From Rhizobium cauense (lineage in GTDB: Bacteria; Pseudomonadota; Alphaproteobacteria; Rhizobiales; Rhizobiaceae): DNA of 64,000 nt. Below are positions 45,747 through 54,658 of this stretch, in pieces. A model generated the notes under the pieces. That model searched no databases, was not told the origin of the DNA, and saw only the letters and a list, made by a program, of their open reading frames with translations. Location: contig NZ_JAEUAT010000002.1 of assembly GCF_019511525.1 (NCBI RefSeq), positions 186,001-250,000 of the forward strand. The letters run 5' to 3'. The number at the start of each line of letters is the position of its first letter. The first letter of the stretch is position 1. The position numbers and the translations under genes were made by a program.

Positions 45747-46616
45747 TCAATCGTCCTTCGTCGCTTTGCTTTCGCCGCGCAGCCAGAATGCGCGGTGCGA
45801 GGCGTATCGATCCTGCGCAAGATAGTCCTTGAGTGCGGGTAGAAGAGCGTGCAATTCGTCCTTCAGCGTGAAGGGCGGGTTGACGATAACAAGCCCGGAG
45901 CCAGTCAATCCGGTGATCCCCCGGTCGCTGCGAACGCTGAGTTCCGCGCAGAGCATCTTCGGAATGTCGAGGTCCTGCAGCGCCTCGTGGAATTCCTTGA
46001 TTGGTGCGCCCTTCTTCAGCGGGTACCACAGGCAATAGGTGCCGCCGGGAAAGCGGCGATAGGCTTTCGCCAGGCCATCGACCAGGCGCTCGTATTCACC
46101 ATCCTCCTCGAAGGGCGGATCGACGAGGACGATGCCGCGCTTCTCCTTCGGCGGCAGGTGTGCGCCGAGCGAAAGCCAGCCGTTCAGTTCGGTGATCCGG
46201 ACATGATGGTCGCCCTCGAACAGCCGGTGCAGCCGCGCGAAATCCTCCGGATGCAATTCCATCGCGGAGAGCCTGTCCTGCGGACGGAACAGCATTCGGG
46301 CGAGCTTTGGCGAGCCGGGATAGAAGCGGACGCCGCCGTCGGGGTTCAGTTCGCGTACAGCGGAAAGATAGGGCTCAAGCAGCTCGGCGACCTGTGGAGC
46401 AAGTTCCGCGTCCAGAAGCTTGCCGATGCCCGTGTTCCATTCGCCGGTCTTCTGTGCTTCCTCAGAGGAGAGGTCATAGAGCCCGATACCGGCATGCGTG
46501 TCGAGCACGCGAAAGCCCGCATCCTTCTTCTGCATGTAGCGGACGAGCCGCGCCAGAACGGCGTGCTTGAGCACATCGGCAAAGTTGCCCGCGTGGTAGA
46601 TGTGGCGGTAGTTCAT
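45747..46616 (-). CDS. rlmJ: 23S rRNA (adenine2030-N6)-methyltransferase RlmJ
   Basis: This 289-residue SAM-dependent enzyme starts MNYRHIYHAGNFADVLKHAVL, the near-invariant RlmJ N-terminus. The SAM-binding segment FRVLDTHAGIGLYDL (about 35-50) and the catalytic VDPPFEE (DPPF variant of the DPPY motif, near 165) are visible. It is divergent from the molybdopterin oxidoreductase gene across 83 bases. Confidence 0.94.
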   Translation of the reverse strand: MNYRHIYHAGNFADVLKHAVLARLVRYMQKKDAGFRVLDTHAGIGLYDLSSEEAQKTGEWNTGIGKLLDAELAPQVAELLEPYLSAVRELNPDGGVRFYPGSPKLARMLFRPQDRLSAMELHPEDFARLHRLFEGDHHVRITELNGWLSLGAHLPPKEKRGIVLVDPPFEEDGEYERLVDGLAKAYRRFPGGTYCLWYPLKKGAPIKEFHEALQDLDIPKMLCAELSVRSDRGITGLTGSGLVIVNPPFTLKDELHALLPALKDYLAQDRYASHRAFWLRGESKATKDD

Positions 46617-46699
46617 TTTCGCTGATGCCCGTGATGAATTCGCCTGATCGACGTCATTTGTGACTTTTGGCTGGTTTCCGGTTCGAATATAGAAAAGCC

Positions 46700-48838
46700 A
46701 TGAACATTGCGACCCCCATTCACGCCAAATCCGCCAAGTCGAATGTCAGGCTCGGTCACACCGCCTGTCCGCACGACTGTCCCTCCACTTGCGCGCTGGA
46801 GGTGGAGATCGGCGACGATGGCTGCCTCGGCCGTGTGCGTGGCGCAAACGATCACAGCTATACCTCGGGCGTCATCTGCGCGAAGGTCGCGCGCTACGCC
46901 GAGCGTCTCTATCATCCGGACCGGTTGATGCACCCGCTGCGCCGCACCGGCGCCAAGGGGGCAGGGCAATGGCAACAGATTTCCTGGGACGACGCGCTGG
47001 ATGAAATCGCCGAAGCCTTCGTCAAGGCGGAAGCCAGGGACGGCAGCGAAGCGATCTGGCCCTATTTCTACGCCGGTACCATGGGCTGGGTTCAGCGCGA
47101 CTCGATCGAGCGCCTGCGCCACGCCAAGCGGTATTCCGGTTTCTTCTCGTCGATCTGCACCAATCCGGCCTGGACCGGCTTCACCATGGCGACCGGCACG
47201 CTGCGCGGACCCGATCCGCGCGAGATGGGCCGCACAGATTGCGTGGTGATCTGGGGCACGAATGCGGTGTCGACGCAGGTCAACGTGATGACCCACGCGA
47301 TCAAGTCCCGCAAGGAGCGCGGCGCCAAGATTGTCGTGATCGACATCTACGACAACCCGACGATGAAGCAGGCCGACATGGCGCTGATCGTCAAGCCGGG
47401 CACGGATGCGGCTCTTGCTTGCGCCGTCATGCACATCGCCTTCCGCGACGGCTATGCCGATCGTGAGTACATGGCGAAGTATGCCGACGACCCCGCCGGC
47501 CTTGAAGCCCATCTGAAGATGAAGACGCCTGGATGGGCGGCCGCCATCACGGGCCTTTCCGTCGACGAGATCGAAAGTTTCGCCCGCCTCGTTGGCACGA
47601 CAAAGAAGACCTATTTCCGTCTCGGCTACGGCTTTACCCGCCAGCGCAATGGCGCGGTTGCCATGCATGCGGCGGCTTCTATCGCGACGGTGCTCGGTTC
47701 CTGGCAATACGAAGGCGGCGGTGCTTTCCATTCCAACAGCGATATCTTCCGTATGAACAATGCGGAACTGACCGGCAAATCGATGAAGGATGCGGATATC
47801 CGCATGATCGACCAATCGCAGATCGGCCGCGCGCTGACCGGGGATGCCGTTGCGCTTCGCCATCGCGGCCCGGTGACGGCCATGCTGATCCAGAACACCA
47901 ACCCGGTGAACATCGCCCCTGAACAGCGGCTAGTAAAGCGCGGCTTTGCCCGCGACGATCTTTTCGTTGCAGTCCATGAGCAGTTCATGACGGATACCGC
48001 CGAGATGGCCGATATCGTCATTCCGGCGACGATGTTCGTCGAGCACGATGACATCTATCGCGCTGGCGGCCAGAACCACATCCTGCTCGGCCCCAAGCTC
48101 GTCGAGCCGCCGGAAACGGTGCGCACGAACCTGTTCGTGATCGAGGAACTGGCCAAACGCCTCGGCGTTGCCGATCGTCCGGGCTTCGGCTTCACCGCGC
48201 GCGAAATGGTAGATCGTGTCCTCCAGGACAGCAATTTGCCGGGATATGATCATTTCCTCGAACACAAGTGGTTTGATCGCCAGCCGGATTTCGAGGATGC
48301 GCATTTCCTCAAGGGCTTCGCGCATCCCGATGGCAAGTTCCATTTCCGGCCGGACTGGGTTGACGGCCCCGCGCCGAACAAGCCCCCGGCTGCTGTCGGC
48401 GCTCTCGGACCACACGAGCGATTGCCGGCGTTTCCGGATCAGGTCGATGTCATCGAGGTCCCAGATGCGGAGCATCCGTTCCGTTTAGCAACGTCGCCAG
48501 CGCGCAACTTCCTGAATTCCAGCTTCTCCGAGACGAAGACCTCGCGCCAGAAAGAGGGACGGCCGGAGCTGATGATGAACCCCGCAGATGCTGCGGCAGG
48601 CGGCATCGAGCATGGCGACCTCGTACGGATCGGCAATAGCCGAGGCGACCTGCGGATCCATGTGCGGGTCACCGATGAGGTCAAGCCGGGCGTGTTGATT
48701 GCCGAGGGGCTCTGGCCGAACAAGGCGCACGTCGATGGTGAAGGCATCAACGTGCTGACGGGTGCCGATCCGGTCGCGCCCTATGGCGGCGCAGCAGTTC
48801 ACGACAACAAGGTCTGGCTGCGCAGGGATGTCGCATGA
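46700..48838 (+). CDS. Molybdopterin-dependent oxidoreductase with one [4Fe-4S] cluster
   Basis: This 712-residue enzyme belongs to the DMSO reductase superfamily. The N-terminal cluster motif has Cys23, Cys27, Cys31 and Cys60 (HTACPHDCPSTC then VICAKVARY). The molybdopterin-binding core follows (IWGTNAVSTQVNV, RLGYGFTRQRNG, MLIQNTNPVNIAP) and the C-terminal dinucleotide-binding domain (ATSPARNFLNSSF, NPADAAAGGIEHGDLVRI). No Tat signal is obvious, so it is probably cytoplasmic. The substrate is unknown. It overlaps the NUDIX gene by four bases; moaDE are in the same window but a separate operon. Confidence 0.9.
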   Translation: MNIATPIHAKSAKSNVRLGHTACPHDCPSTCALEVEIGDDGCLGRVRGANDHSYTSGVICAKVARYAERLYHPDRLMHPLRRTGAKGAGQWQQISWDDALDEIAEAFVKAEARDGSEAIWPYFYAGTMGWVQRDSIERLRHAKRYSGFFSSICTNPAWTGFTMATGTLRGPDPREMGRTDCVVIWGTNAVSTQVNVMTHAIKSRKERGAKIVVIDIYDNPTMKQADMALIVKPGTDAALACAVMHIAFRDGYADREYMAKYADDPAGLEAHLKMKTPGWAAAITGLSVDEIESFARLVGTTKKTYFRLGYGFTRQRNGAVAMHAAASIATVLGSWQYEGGGAFHSNSDIFRMNNAELTGKSMKDADIRMIDQSQIGRALTGDAVALRHRGPVTAMLIQNTNPVNIAPEQRLVKRGFARDDLFVAVHEQFMTDTAEMADIVIPATMFVEHDDIYRAGGQNHILLGPKLVEPPETVRTNLFVIEELAKRLGVADRPGFGFTAREMVDRVLQDSNLPGYDHFLEHKWFDRQPDFEDAHFLKGFAHPDGKFHFRPDWVDGPAPNKPPAAVGALGPHERLPAFPDQVDVIEVPDAEHPFRLATSPARNFLNSSFSETKTSRQKEGRPELMMNPADAAAGGIEHGDLVRIGNSRGDLRIHVRVTDEVKPGVLIAEGLWPNKAHVDGEGINVLTGADPVAPYGGAAVHDNKVWLRRDVA

Positions 48839-49428
48839 CGAGATTTGACAAGGCAAAAGCCGAGATCGTCGACGAAAAGACGCTCTCCGACGGCTGGACG
48901 CGCCTGAGCGGCTTCCAGATCGACTATACCGATTCCGATGGGGAGACACACCGGCTGCAGCGCGAGGTCTACCATCGCACCCCGGCCGCGACGATCCTGC
49001 TCTACGATCCGAAACGCGACACCGTTGTCCTCGTGCGGCAGTTCCGGCTGCCGGTCTTCCTTCACGGCGAGCCGGCCTGGATCATCGAGGCACCGGCGGG
49101 GCTGCTGGATGGCGATGCCCCGGAGGCGGCCATCCGCCGGGAAGCCGAGGAGGAAACCGGCTTCCGCGTCCGTGACGTCCGCTTCCTTTTCAAGGCCTAC
49201 AGTTCGCCGGGCTCGAGCATGGAATTGCTGCATTTCTTTGCCGCCTCGATCGACACTGCTGACCGCGTCTCCGACGGCGGCGGCCTTGCGCACGAGCACG
49301 AGGATATCGAGGTTCTGGAGGTCCCGCTCGACAAGGCGATAACGATGATCGAACACGGCGAGATCATCGACCTGAAGACGATCACGCTCCTGCAATGGGC
49401 GGTAATGAACCGCGGCGCGCTGCGCTAG
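48835..49428 (+). CDS. NUDIX hydrolase, ADP-ribose/GDP-mannose pyrophosphatase-like
   Basis: This 197-residue enzyme has an intact Nudix box, GLLDGDAPEAAIRREAEEET at about residues 87-106, followed by GF. The overall pattern (RLQREVYHRTPAATILLYDP, then VVLVRQFRLPVFLHGEPAW before the box) matches the ADP-ribose/NudK group. It would hydrolyse a nucleoside diphosphate sugar or dinucleotide. It is translationally coupled to the molybdopterin oxidoreductase, which may hint at a cofactor-related role, but no direct evidence exists. Confidence 0.88.
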   Translation: MTRFDKAKAEIVDEKTLSDGWTRLSGFQIDYTDSDGETHRLQREVYHRTPAATILLYDPKRDTVVLVRQFRLPVFLHGEPAWIIEAPAGLLDGDAPEAAIRREAEEETGFRVRDVRFLFKAYSSPGSSMELLHFFAASIDTADRVSDGGGLAHEHEDIEVLEVPLDKAITMIEHGEIIDLKTITLLQWAVMNRGALR

Positions 49429-49453
49429 GCTTTGGCCGATTTGCGGGGTCAAT

Positions 49454-49471
49454 CATTCATAGCCATGTCAT
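49454..49471 (+). promoter_or_regulatory. Pho-box-like repeat upstream of phnM
   Basis: CATTCAT-AGCC-ATGTCAT matches the PhoB box (two CTGTCAT units spaced 11 bases apart) at 11 of 14 positions. A CTATGC -10-like box follows at 49481-49486. A lone perfect CTGTCAT lies nearer the gene at 49494-49500 without a good second unit. Matched by eye only. Confidence 0.4.
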
Positions 49472-49524
49472 GAATCAGCGCTATGCGCTCCGCCTGTCAT
49501 AAATACCTGCCTGGAGAAAAACCA

Positions 49525-50688
49525 ATGTGGCTCAGCAATTTTACTCTTGTCCTTCCAGATGAGATCGTGAGCCACGGCTCGGTGCGCGTCGAGGATGGCG
49601 TCATTGCCGAAATCAGGCCCGAACCGGTCGCCAACGCTGCGATCGATGGCGGTGGACGCCTGCTGATGCCGGGCTTCGTAGACCTTCATGGCGACATGGT
49701 CGAACGCGAGATCGCGCCGCGTCCGAATGCGCCGATGCCGATCGATTTCAGCATCCACGAACTCGACAAGAAGCTCGCAGCCGCGGGCGTCACGACCGCA
49801 TTCGCGGCGGTCTCCTTCGCGACGGAAAGCGTCTATGGTCACGTCCGTTCGCTCGAAACGACGTCGGCCGTAATCGAAAGCATCAGCCGGCTGAAGAACA
49901 ACCTGCTGATCGACCATAAGGTTCATGCGCGCTACGAGATCACCAATCTCGGCGCCGCACCGACGCTCGAAAGGCTGCTCGATGCCGGCCATGTCGACAT
50001 GGTCTCGTTGACGGATCACACGCCAGGGCAGGGCCAGTATAACAACATCGAGAGCTACATCCTCAGCATCGCCGAGCGCCGCGCCATCTCCGAGGAGATG
50101 GCCGCCGAGATGGTCGCCAAGCGTATCGAGATGCGCAACAATCCTGACATCGAGATCAAGCTGAAGCAGATCGTCGATCTCGCCCTGAAGCACAAGCTGT
50201 CGCTCGCCTCCCACGATGACGATAGCGCTGAGAAGGTCGCGCAGATGCACGATCTCGGCGTCACGATCAGCGAATTTCCGGTGACGCTCCCGGCAGCGGA
50301 AGAAGCGCGGCGTCGCGGTCTCTGGACGCTGATGGGCGCACCGAACGCGCTGCGTGGCCAATCGATGTCCGGCAATCTCAGCGCATTGGATGCCGCTGCC
50401 GCCGGCCTTCTGACCGTCATCGCCGCCGACTATCATCCTGCGGCCTTCGTGCCCGGCATCTTCAAGATCGCCGAGCGCACGAGCCTGCCTTACGCCGTCG
50501 CCATGGCGACCCGCAACGCGGCGCGCTCGGCCGGTCTCCTCGATCGCGGTGAAATTGCCGTCGGTCAGCAGGCCGATCTGGTTGCCATCGAAGCCGGCGA
50601 CGTGCACCGCATCCGAGCTACCTTCCGCAAGGGCTTGTTCGTCTACAGCGACGGCACGCTGCATCAGCCTCGGGCGCTTGCCGCCTGA
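49525..50688 (+). CDS. phnM: Alpha-D-ribose 1-methylphosphonate 5-triphosphate diphosphatase (orphan PhnM)
   Basis: This 387-residue amidohydrolase matches PhnM at many points: MPGFVDLHGDMVEREIAPRP with His55 and Asp57, DHTPGQGQYNNIESY, LASHDDDSAEKV, GAPNALRGQSMSGNLSA and the late DYHPAAF. In the C-P lyase pathway PhnM removes pyrophosphate from the phosphonate-ribose triphosphate. No other phn gene is nearby. The ATG at 49525 (MWLSNF) is chosen because GGAGAAA precedes it; the frame is open 14 codons upstream. It follows the NUDIX gene after 96 bases. Confidence 0.85.
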   Translation: MWLSNFTLVLPDEIVSHGSVRVEDGVIAEIRPEPVANAAIDGGGRLLMPGFVDLHGDMVEREIAPRPNAPMPIDFSIHELDKKLAAAGVTTAFAAVSFATESVYGHVRSLETTSAVIESISRLKNNLLIDHKVHARYEITNLGAAPTLERLLDAGHVDMVSLTDHTPGQGQYNNIESYILSIAERRAISEEMAAEMVAKRIEMRNNPDIEIKLKQIVDLALKHKLSLASHDDDSAEKVAQMHDLGVTISEFPVTLPAAEEARRRGLWTLMGAPNALRGQSMSGNLSALDAAAAGLLTVIAADYHPAAFVPGIFKIAERTSLPYAVAMATRNAARSAGLLDRGEIAVGQQADLVAIEAGDVHRIRATFRKGLFVYSDGTLHQPRALAA

Positions 50689-50702
50689 GGGCACGGAATA
50701 TG

Positions 50703-50726
50703 TCCCGAAAGCGGAGCCTTTCGGGA
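50703..50726. terminator. Hairpin between convergent phnM and purN
   Basis: TCCCGAAAG (50703-50711) and CTTTCGGGA (50718-50726) form a perfect 9-bp stem with a 6-base loop. It lies 14 bases past the phnM stop and about 45 bases past the purN stop, so it can end both transcripts, although neither strand has a strong T-run. Confidence 0.65.
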
Positions 50727-50770
50727 GATGGATATGCGTAGAAACAGAGAATTAGAGCAGGGCGGGTGCT

Positions 50771-51445
50771 TCAGGCGCCTTCGCCGATCAGCGAGATAAC
50801 GCTGTTGCGTTCCGCCGGCGCTGCCGCAGCGTCGGTGCTGACGGCCTTGCCGCCCTCCATCTTCACCTTGCCCTCAGCAAAGAGCCGCAGCGCCTGCGGA
50901 TACAGCTGATGCTCGACGGTGAGCACGCGGGCAGCCAGGCTGTCGGCGCTGTCGCTCGAAAGGACTGGGACGGCCGCCTGACCGATAACCGGTCCCTCAT
51001 CCATGCCTTCGGTGACGAAATGCACGGTGCAGCCGGCGATCCGCATCCCGGCATCGATCGCGCGCTGATGCGTGTGCAGGCCGGGAAACAGCGGCAGCAG
51101 CGATGGGTGGATGTTGATCATCCGTCCCTCGTAGCGCTGGATGAAGGTGCCGCTCAGCAGTCGCATGTAGCCTGCAAGGCAAAGAATGTCGGGCGAAAGC
51201 TGATCGAGTGCGGCAAAGATCGCCTCCTCGTGCGCTTCCTTGCTCGCATAGTCCTTGCGGACGAAAGCAAAGGTTGGGATGCCTTCGGCCGCCGCCTTGG
51301 CAAGCCCGCCGGCGTCGGCCCTGTCAGAGATGACGCCGACGATGTCAGCCGGAAAGTCGGCAGCCTTGGCTGCTGCGACCAGCGCCATCATGTTGGAACC
51401 GCCGCCGGAGATGAAGACGACGACGCGTTTGCGCGGCGACGTCAT
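50771..51445 (-). CDS. purN: Phosphoribosylglycinamide formyltransferase
   Basis: This 224-residue enzyme transfers a formyl group from 10-formyltetrahydrofolate to GAR in purine synthesis. It has the N-terminal [15 protein letters not shown], the catalytic [13 protein letters not shown] (Asn and His) and [17 protein letters not shown] with the catalytic Asp. A C-terminal tail of about 25 residues extends past the E. coli form. It overlaps the purM stop codon by four bases. Confidence 0.96.
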   Translation of the reverse strand: MTSPRKRVVVFISGGGSNMMALVAAAKAADFPADIVGVISDRADAGGLAKAAAEGIPTFAFVRKDYASKEAHEEAIFAALDQLSPDILCLAGYMRLLSGTFIQRYEGRMINIHPSLLPLFPGLHTHQRAIDAGMRIAGCTVHFVTEGMDEGPVIGQAAVPVLSSDSADSLAARVLTVEHQLYPQALRLFAEGKVKMEGGKAVSTDAAAAPAERNSVISLIGEGA

Positions 51446-52515
51446 ATGGCGAGCGTACCCTTGTAAACCGTACCGCCTGCACCTTCGGCGCGCGCGATCA
51501 TCCGGCCGAGCGTTACGACCGTCTCGCCTTCAGCTTCGAGCGCGGTGGTAACCGTCGCGACATTCTCGGCCGAAACGACTGCGATCATGCCGATGCCGCA
51601 GTTGAAGGTGCGCAGCATTTCGTTGGCTTCAACGCCGCCAGTCTTGGAAAGCCAGGAGAACACGGCCGGTACCTTGACGGCAGCCAGATCGATCTCGGCT
51701 GCGAGGTGCTTCGGCAGTACACGCGGAATATTTTCCGGGAAGCCGCCGCCGGTGATGTGCGCCAATGCCTTGATGGCCTTGGTTTCGCGAATGGCCTTCA
51801 GGAGCGGCTTTACATAGATGCGGGTCGGCGTCAGCAGCGCTTCGCCAAGGCTCTTGCCTTCCGCGAATGGAGCCGGAGCATCCCAGGCGAGGCCCGAAAT
51901 GCCGACGATCTTGCGCACCAGCGAGAAGCCGTTGGAGTGAACGCCTGACGAGGCGAGGCCAAGGATGACGTCGCCTTCTGCGATGTCGCCCGACGGCAGC
52001 AACTGGCCGCGCTCGGCCGCACCGACGGCAAAGCCTGCAAGGTCATAGTCGCCCGAGGAATACATGCCCGGCATCTCGGCGGTCTCGCCGCCGATCAGCG
52101 CGCAGCCCGCGTCGCGGCAGCCGGCAGCAATGCCCTCGACGATTGCCGCACCCTGGTCGGGATCGAGTTTGCCTGTCGCGAAGTAGTCGAGGAAGAACAA
52201 CGGTTCCGCACCCTGGACGACCAGATCGTTGACGCACATGGCAACGAGATCGATGCCGACAGTGTCGTGATAATCGGCGTCGATGGCGATCTTCAGCTTG
52301 GTGCCGACGCCGTCATTGGCAGCAACGAGAACCGGATCGGTGAAGCCTGCAGCCTTGAGATCGAACAGGCCGCCGAAGCCACCGATCTCGCCATCCGCGC
52401 CGGGGCGGCGCGTCGAGCGCACGGCGGGCTTGATCTTCTCCACCAGAAGGTTTCCGGCATCGATGTCGACGCCTGCGTCGCTATAGGTCAGGCCGTTTTT
52501 TCCAGACTGGCTCAT
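51442..52515 (-). CDS. purM: Phosphoribosylformylglycinamidine cyclo-ligase
   Basis: This 357-residue ATP-dependent enzyme closes the imidazole ring to form AIR. It has the typical start [19 protein letters not shown], the [10 protein letters not shown] segment near residue 72, the [11 protein letters not shown] motif and the [15 protein letters not shown] segment. The ATG at 52515 fits the family; the upstream frame does not. It is coupled to purN and divergent from perM. Confidence 0.97.
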   Translation of the reverse strand: MSQSGKNGLTYSDAGVDIDAGNLLVEKIKPAVRSTRRPGADGEIGGFGGLFDLKAAGFTDPVLVAANDGVGTKLKIAIDADYHDTVGIDLVAMCVNDLVVQGAEPLFFLDYFATGKLDPDQGAAIVEGIAAGCRDAGCALIGGETAEMPGMYSSGDYDLAGFAVGAAERGQLLPSGDIAEGDVILGLASSGVHSNGFSLVRKIVGISGLAWDAPAPFAEGKSLGEALLTPTRIYVKPLLKAIRETKAIKALAHITGGGFPENIPRVLPKHLAAEIDLAAVKVPAVFSWLSKTGGVEANEMLRTFNCGIGMIAVVSAENVATVTTALEAEGETVVTLGRMIARAEGAGGTVYKGTLAI

Positions 52516-52761
52516 GCTGCTCTCCGATGGCTGCGCGGGGGCGGGAAATGTCACCGCCTCGATATGCGGGTCGCCATTGCATGACACGGGCCTACATGCA
52601 AGCGATTGCATGGAAAAAGCCCCAATTTCCCGCTCTTTTGACGCAGGCCCTCTGGATTTTTAGCGTCGGGGTTGACCATTCTCTCGGCCACATCCTATGT
52701 GCTCGAAAGGTTGCATCGCTATGATGCGAAAAATCGAGACAGTCGATCAGCGGGGAATGTG

Positions 52762-53883
52762 ATGCCACAGCAGGTTAGCGGGGCAGGTCTGAAGCGCCAG
52801 GTGATCTTCTGGCTGATCGTGCTCGCCTTCTTTATCGGCTTTCTCTTCGTTTTCAGTTCGATCCTGCTGCCGTTTCTCGCAGGCATGGCGCTCGCCTATT
52901 TCCTCGATCCGGTTGCCGATCGGCTGGAGCGCCTTGGGCTGAGCCGCCTGATGGCGACGATCGTCATATTGATTGCGTTCGTCGTTCTTATTGTACTCGC
53001 ATTGATGATCCTGATACCGGTTTTGGCGAGCCAGTTCAGCGACTTCGCTGGCCGTCTGCCAGGCTACATCGATCAGTTGCAGACCTTCATCGTGCAGTCC
53101 CAGAATTCCTTGATGCCGGATTGGGTGCAAAGCCAACTCGGAACGATCAAGAATAATTTCTCCGAAATACTGTCGCAGGGATTTGGCTTGCTCACCGGTC
53201 TCTTCGGTCAGGTGTGGAGTTCCGGCCTTGCCGTCGTCAACGTGATCTCACTGATGATCGTCACGCCTGTAGTGGCCTTCTACATGTTGCTCGATTGGGA
53301 TCGCATGATCGCCAAGGTCGATCAGTACATTCCGCGCGACTATGTGGCCAACGTCCACCAGATCATGCGCGAGATCGATCAGGCGATCGCCGGGTTCATC
53401 CGCGGCCAGGGCTCGCTCTGCCTCATCCTGGGTATCTGGTATGCGGTCGGCCTGTCGCTGGTTGGCTTGAACTTTGGCCTTCTGATCGGCCTGTTTGCGG
53501 GCATGATCAGCTTCATTCCCTATGTTGGGTCGCTGGTCGGCCTCGTTCTTGCCGTTGGTGTGGCCATTGTCCAGTTCTGGCCCGACTATATCTGGGTAGG
53601 CGCAGTGCTCGCCGTGTTCTTCAGCGGGCAGTTCATGGAAGGCAATATCCTGCAGCCCAAGCTGGTGGGGCACAGTGTCGGGCTACATCCGGTCTGGCTG
53701 ATGTTTGCTCTCTTTGCCTTCGGCGCGCTGTTCGGCTTTGTTGGCCTGCTCGTCGCTGTACCGGCCGCCGCGGCTGTTGGCGTGCTTGTTCGTTTTGCCC
53801 TTTCACGCTACCTTGATAGCGATCTCTATGCCGGCAGGTCGAAGAATGGCCACGTCGGCAAGACAAAAGCTGACCCTAAATGA
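52762..53883 (+). CDS. AI-2E/PerM family transporter
   Basis: This 373-residue inner-membrane protein has about eight hydrophobic segments and the family arrangement: two N-terminal helices (VIFWLIVLAFFIGFLFVFSS), a central soluble part (about 130-200), and the C-terminal helices with GLFAGMISFIPYVGSLVG and GNILQPKLVG. Family members include AI-2 exporters and Na+/H+ antiporters; substrate here is unknown. The ATG at 52762 is chosen for its GGGGA; upstream starts are possible. It overlaps hdaA by four bases. Confidence 0.88.
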   Translation: MPQQVSGAGLKRQVIFWLIVLAFFIGFLFVFSSILLPFLAGMALAYFLDPVADRLERLGLSRLMATIVILIAFVVLIVLALMILIPVLASQFSDFAGRLPGYIDQLQTFIVQSQNSLMPDWVQSQLGTIKNNFSEILSQGFGLLTGLFGQVWSSGLAVVNVISLMIVTPVVAFYMLLDWDRMIAKVDQYIPRDYVANVHQIMREIDQAIAGFIRGQGSLCLILGIWYAVGLSLVGLNFGLLIGLFAGMISFIPYVGSLVGLVLAVGVAIVQFWPDYIWVGAVLAVFFSGQFMEGNILQPKLVGHSVGLHPVWLMFALFAFGALFGFVGLLVAVPAAAAVGVLVRFALSRYLDSDLYAGRSKNGHVGKTKADPK

Positions 53884-54593
53884 CTGATGTGAAAAACGCT
53901 GGTTCAAGGCGCAATGCCGTCGAGCAGCTTCCCTTGGCCTTTTCGCACGATGCCGCAACCGGGCGTGATGATCTCTTGATCTCCGAACGATTGGCCGCGG
54001 CCGTGTCGATCGTCGATGCGTGGCCGCACTGGCCGTCACCGGTGGTGATCCTCGCCGGGCCGGTCGGTTCCGGAAAAACGCACCTGGCGAACATATGGAA
54101 AGATCACAGCAGTGCGATTGAGATTCATCCGAAGGCGGGTGCCAACGCCGCTGTTGATGCAGCCAACGGCGCGGTTCTGTTCGAGGATGTCGACCGGCGT
54201 GGTTTCGACGACAACGAGCTTTTCCATGTCATCAACAGTGTGCGGGAAAACGGTCACAGCCTACTGATGACAAGCCGGCTCTGGCCGATGTCGTGGCCCG
54301 TGCAACTGCCCGACCTGCGCTCGCGGCTGAAGGCGGCGACAGTTGTCGAGATCGGCGAGCCTGACGAGGAATTGCTGTCACAAGTCATCGTCAAGCTGTT
54401 TGCCGACCGTCAGCTTTATATAGACGACAAACTTGTGCTTTATATCGTCAACCGGATGGAACGGTCGCTGAATGCGGCGCAGACGATCGTGGACAGGCTG
54501 GACCGGCTCGCCCTTTCACGCGGTACAAAGATTACCCGAACTCTTGCCGCTGAAGTGTTGAATGAATTGGGTAATTCCGAACCGGTTGATTGA
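53880..54593 (+). CDS. hdaA: DnaA-like regulatory inactivator HdaA
   Basis: This 237-residue AAA+ protein resembles the central ATPase domain of DnaA but lacks its DNA-binding domain. Walker A is AGPVGSGKTHLANIW (near 59-73), and the Walker B region is AVLFEDVDRRG. Hda proteins stimulate ATP hydrolysis by DnaA with the clamp and so prevent extra rounds of initiation. A near N-terminal QLPLAF segment (about 18-23) fits the clamp-binding motif of Hda. It is coupled to perM and followed by ppk. Confidence 0.9.
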   Translation: MTDVKNAGSRRNAVEQLPLAFSHDAATGRDDLLISERLAAAVSIVDAWPHWPSPVVILAGPVGSGKTHLANIWKDHSSAIEIHPKAGANAAVDAANGAVLFEDVDRRGFDDNELFHVINSVRENGHSLLMTSRLWPMSWPVQLPDLRSRLKAATVVEIGEPDEELLSQVIVKLFADRQLYIDDKLVLYIVNRMERSLNAAQTIVDRLDRLALSRGTKITRTLAAEVLNELGNSEPVD

Positions 54594-54625
54594 CTGTCAC
54601 AGTTCCGTCGTGAAACTGATATAAT
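54594..54625 (+). promoter_or_regulatory. Pho box and -10 element of ppk
   Basis: CTGTCAC-AGTT-CCGTCGT (54594-54611) matches two CTGTCAT units 11 bases apart at 11 of 14 positions. A third partial unit CTGATAT follows at 54616-54622. A perfect TATAAT lies at 54620-54625, eight bases after the box, close to the spacing of PhoB-activated promoters, where the box replaces the -35 element. This supports phosphate control of ppk and the ATG at 54659. Confidence 0.6.
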
Positions 54626-54658
54626 TCGCTGGGCCGAATGAAACGGGGCAATCAGACC

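Noticed and set aside
46613..47863. Open frame of 416 codons antisense to the molybdopterin oxidoreductase
   Set aside because: The composition (Arg/His/Gly-rich, no motif) is typical of a frame opposite a high-GC gene; the plus-strand enzyme explains the region.
49468..50694. Open frame of 408 codons antisense to phnM
   Set aside because: Same reasoning: it covers phnM almost exactly and has no protein-family features.
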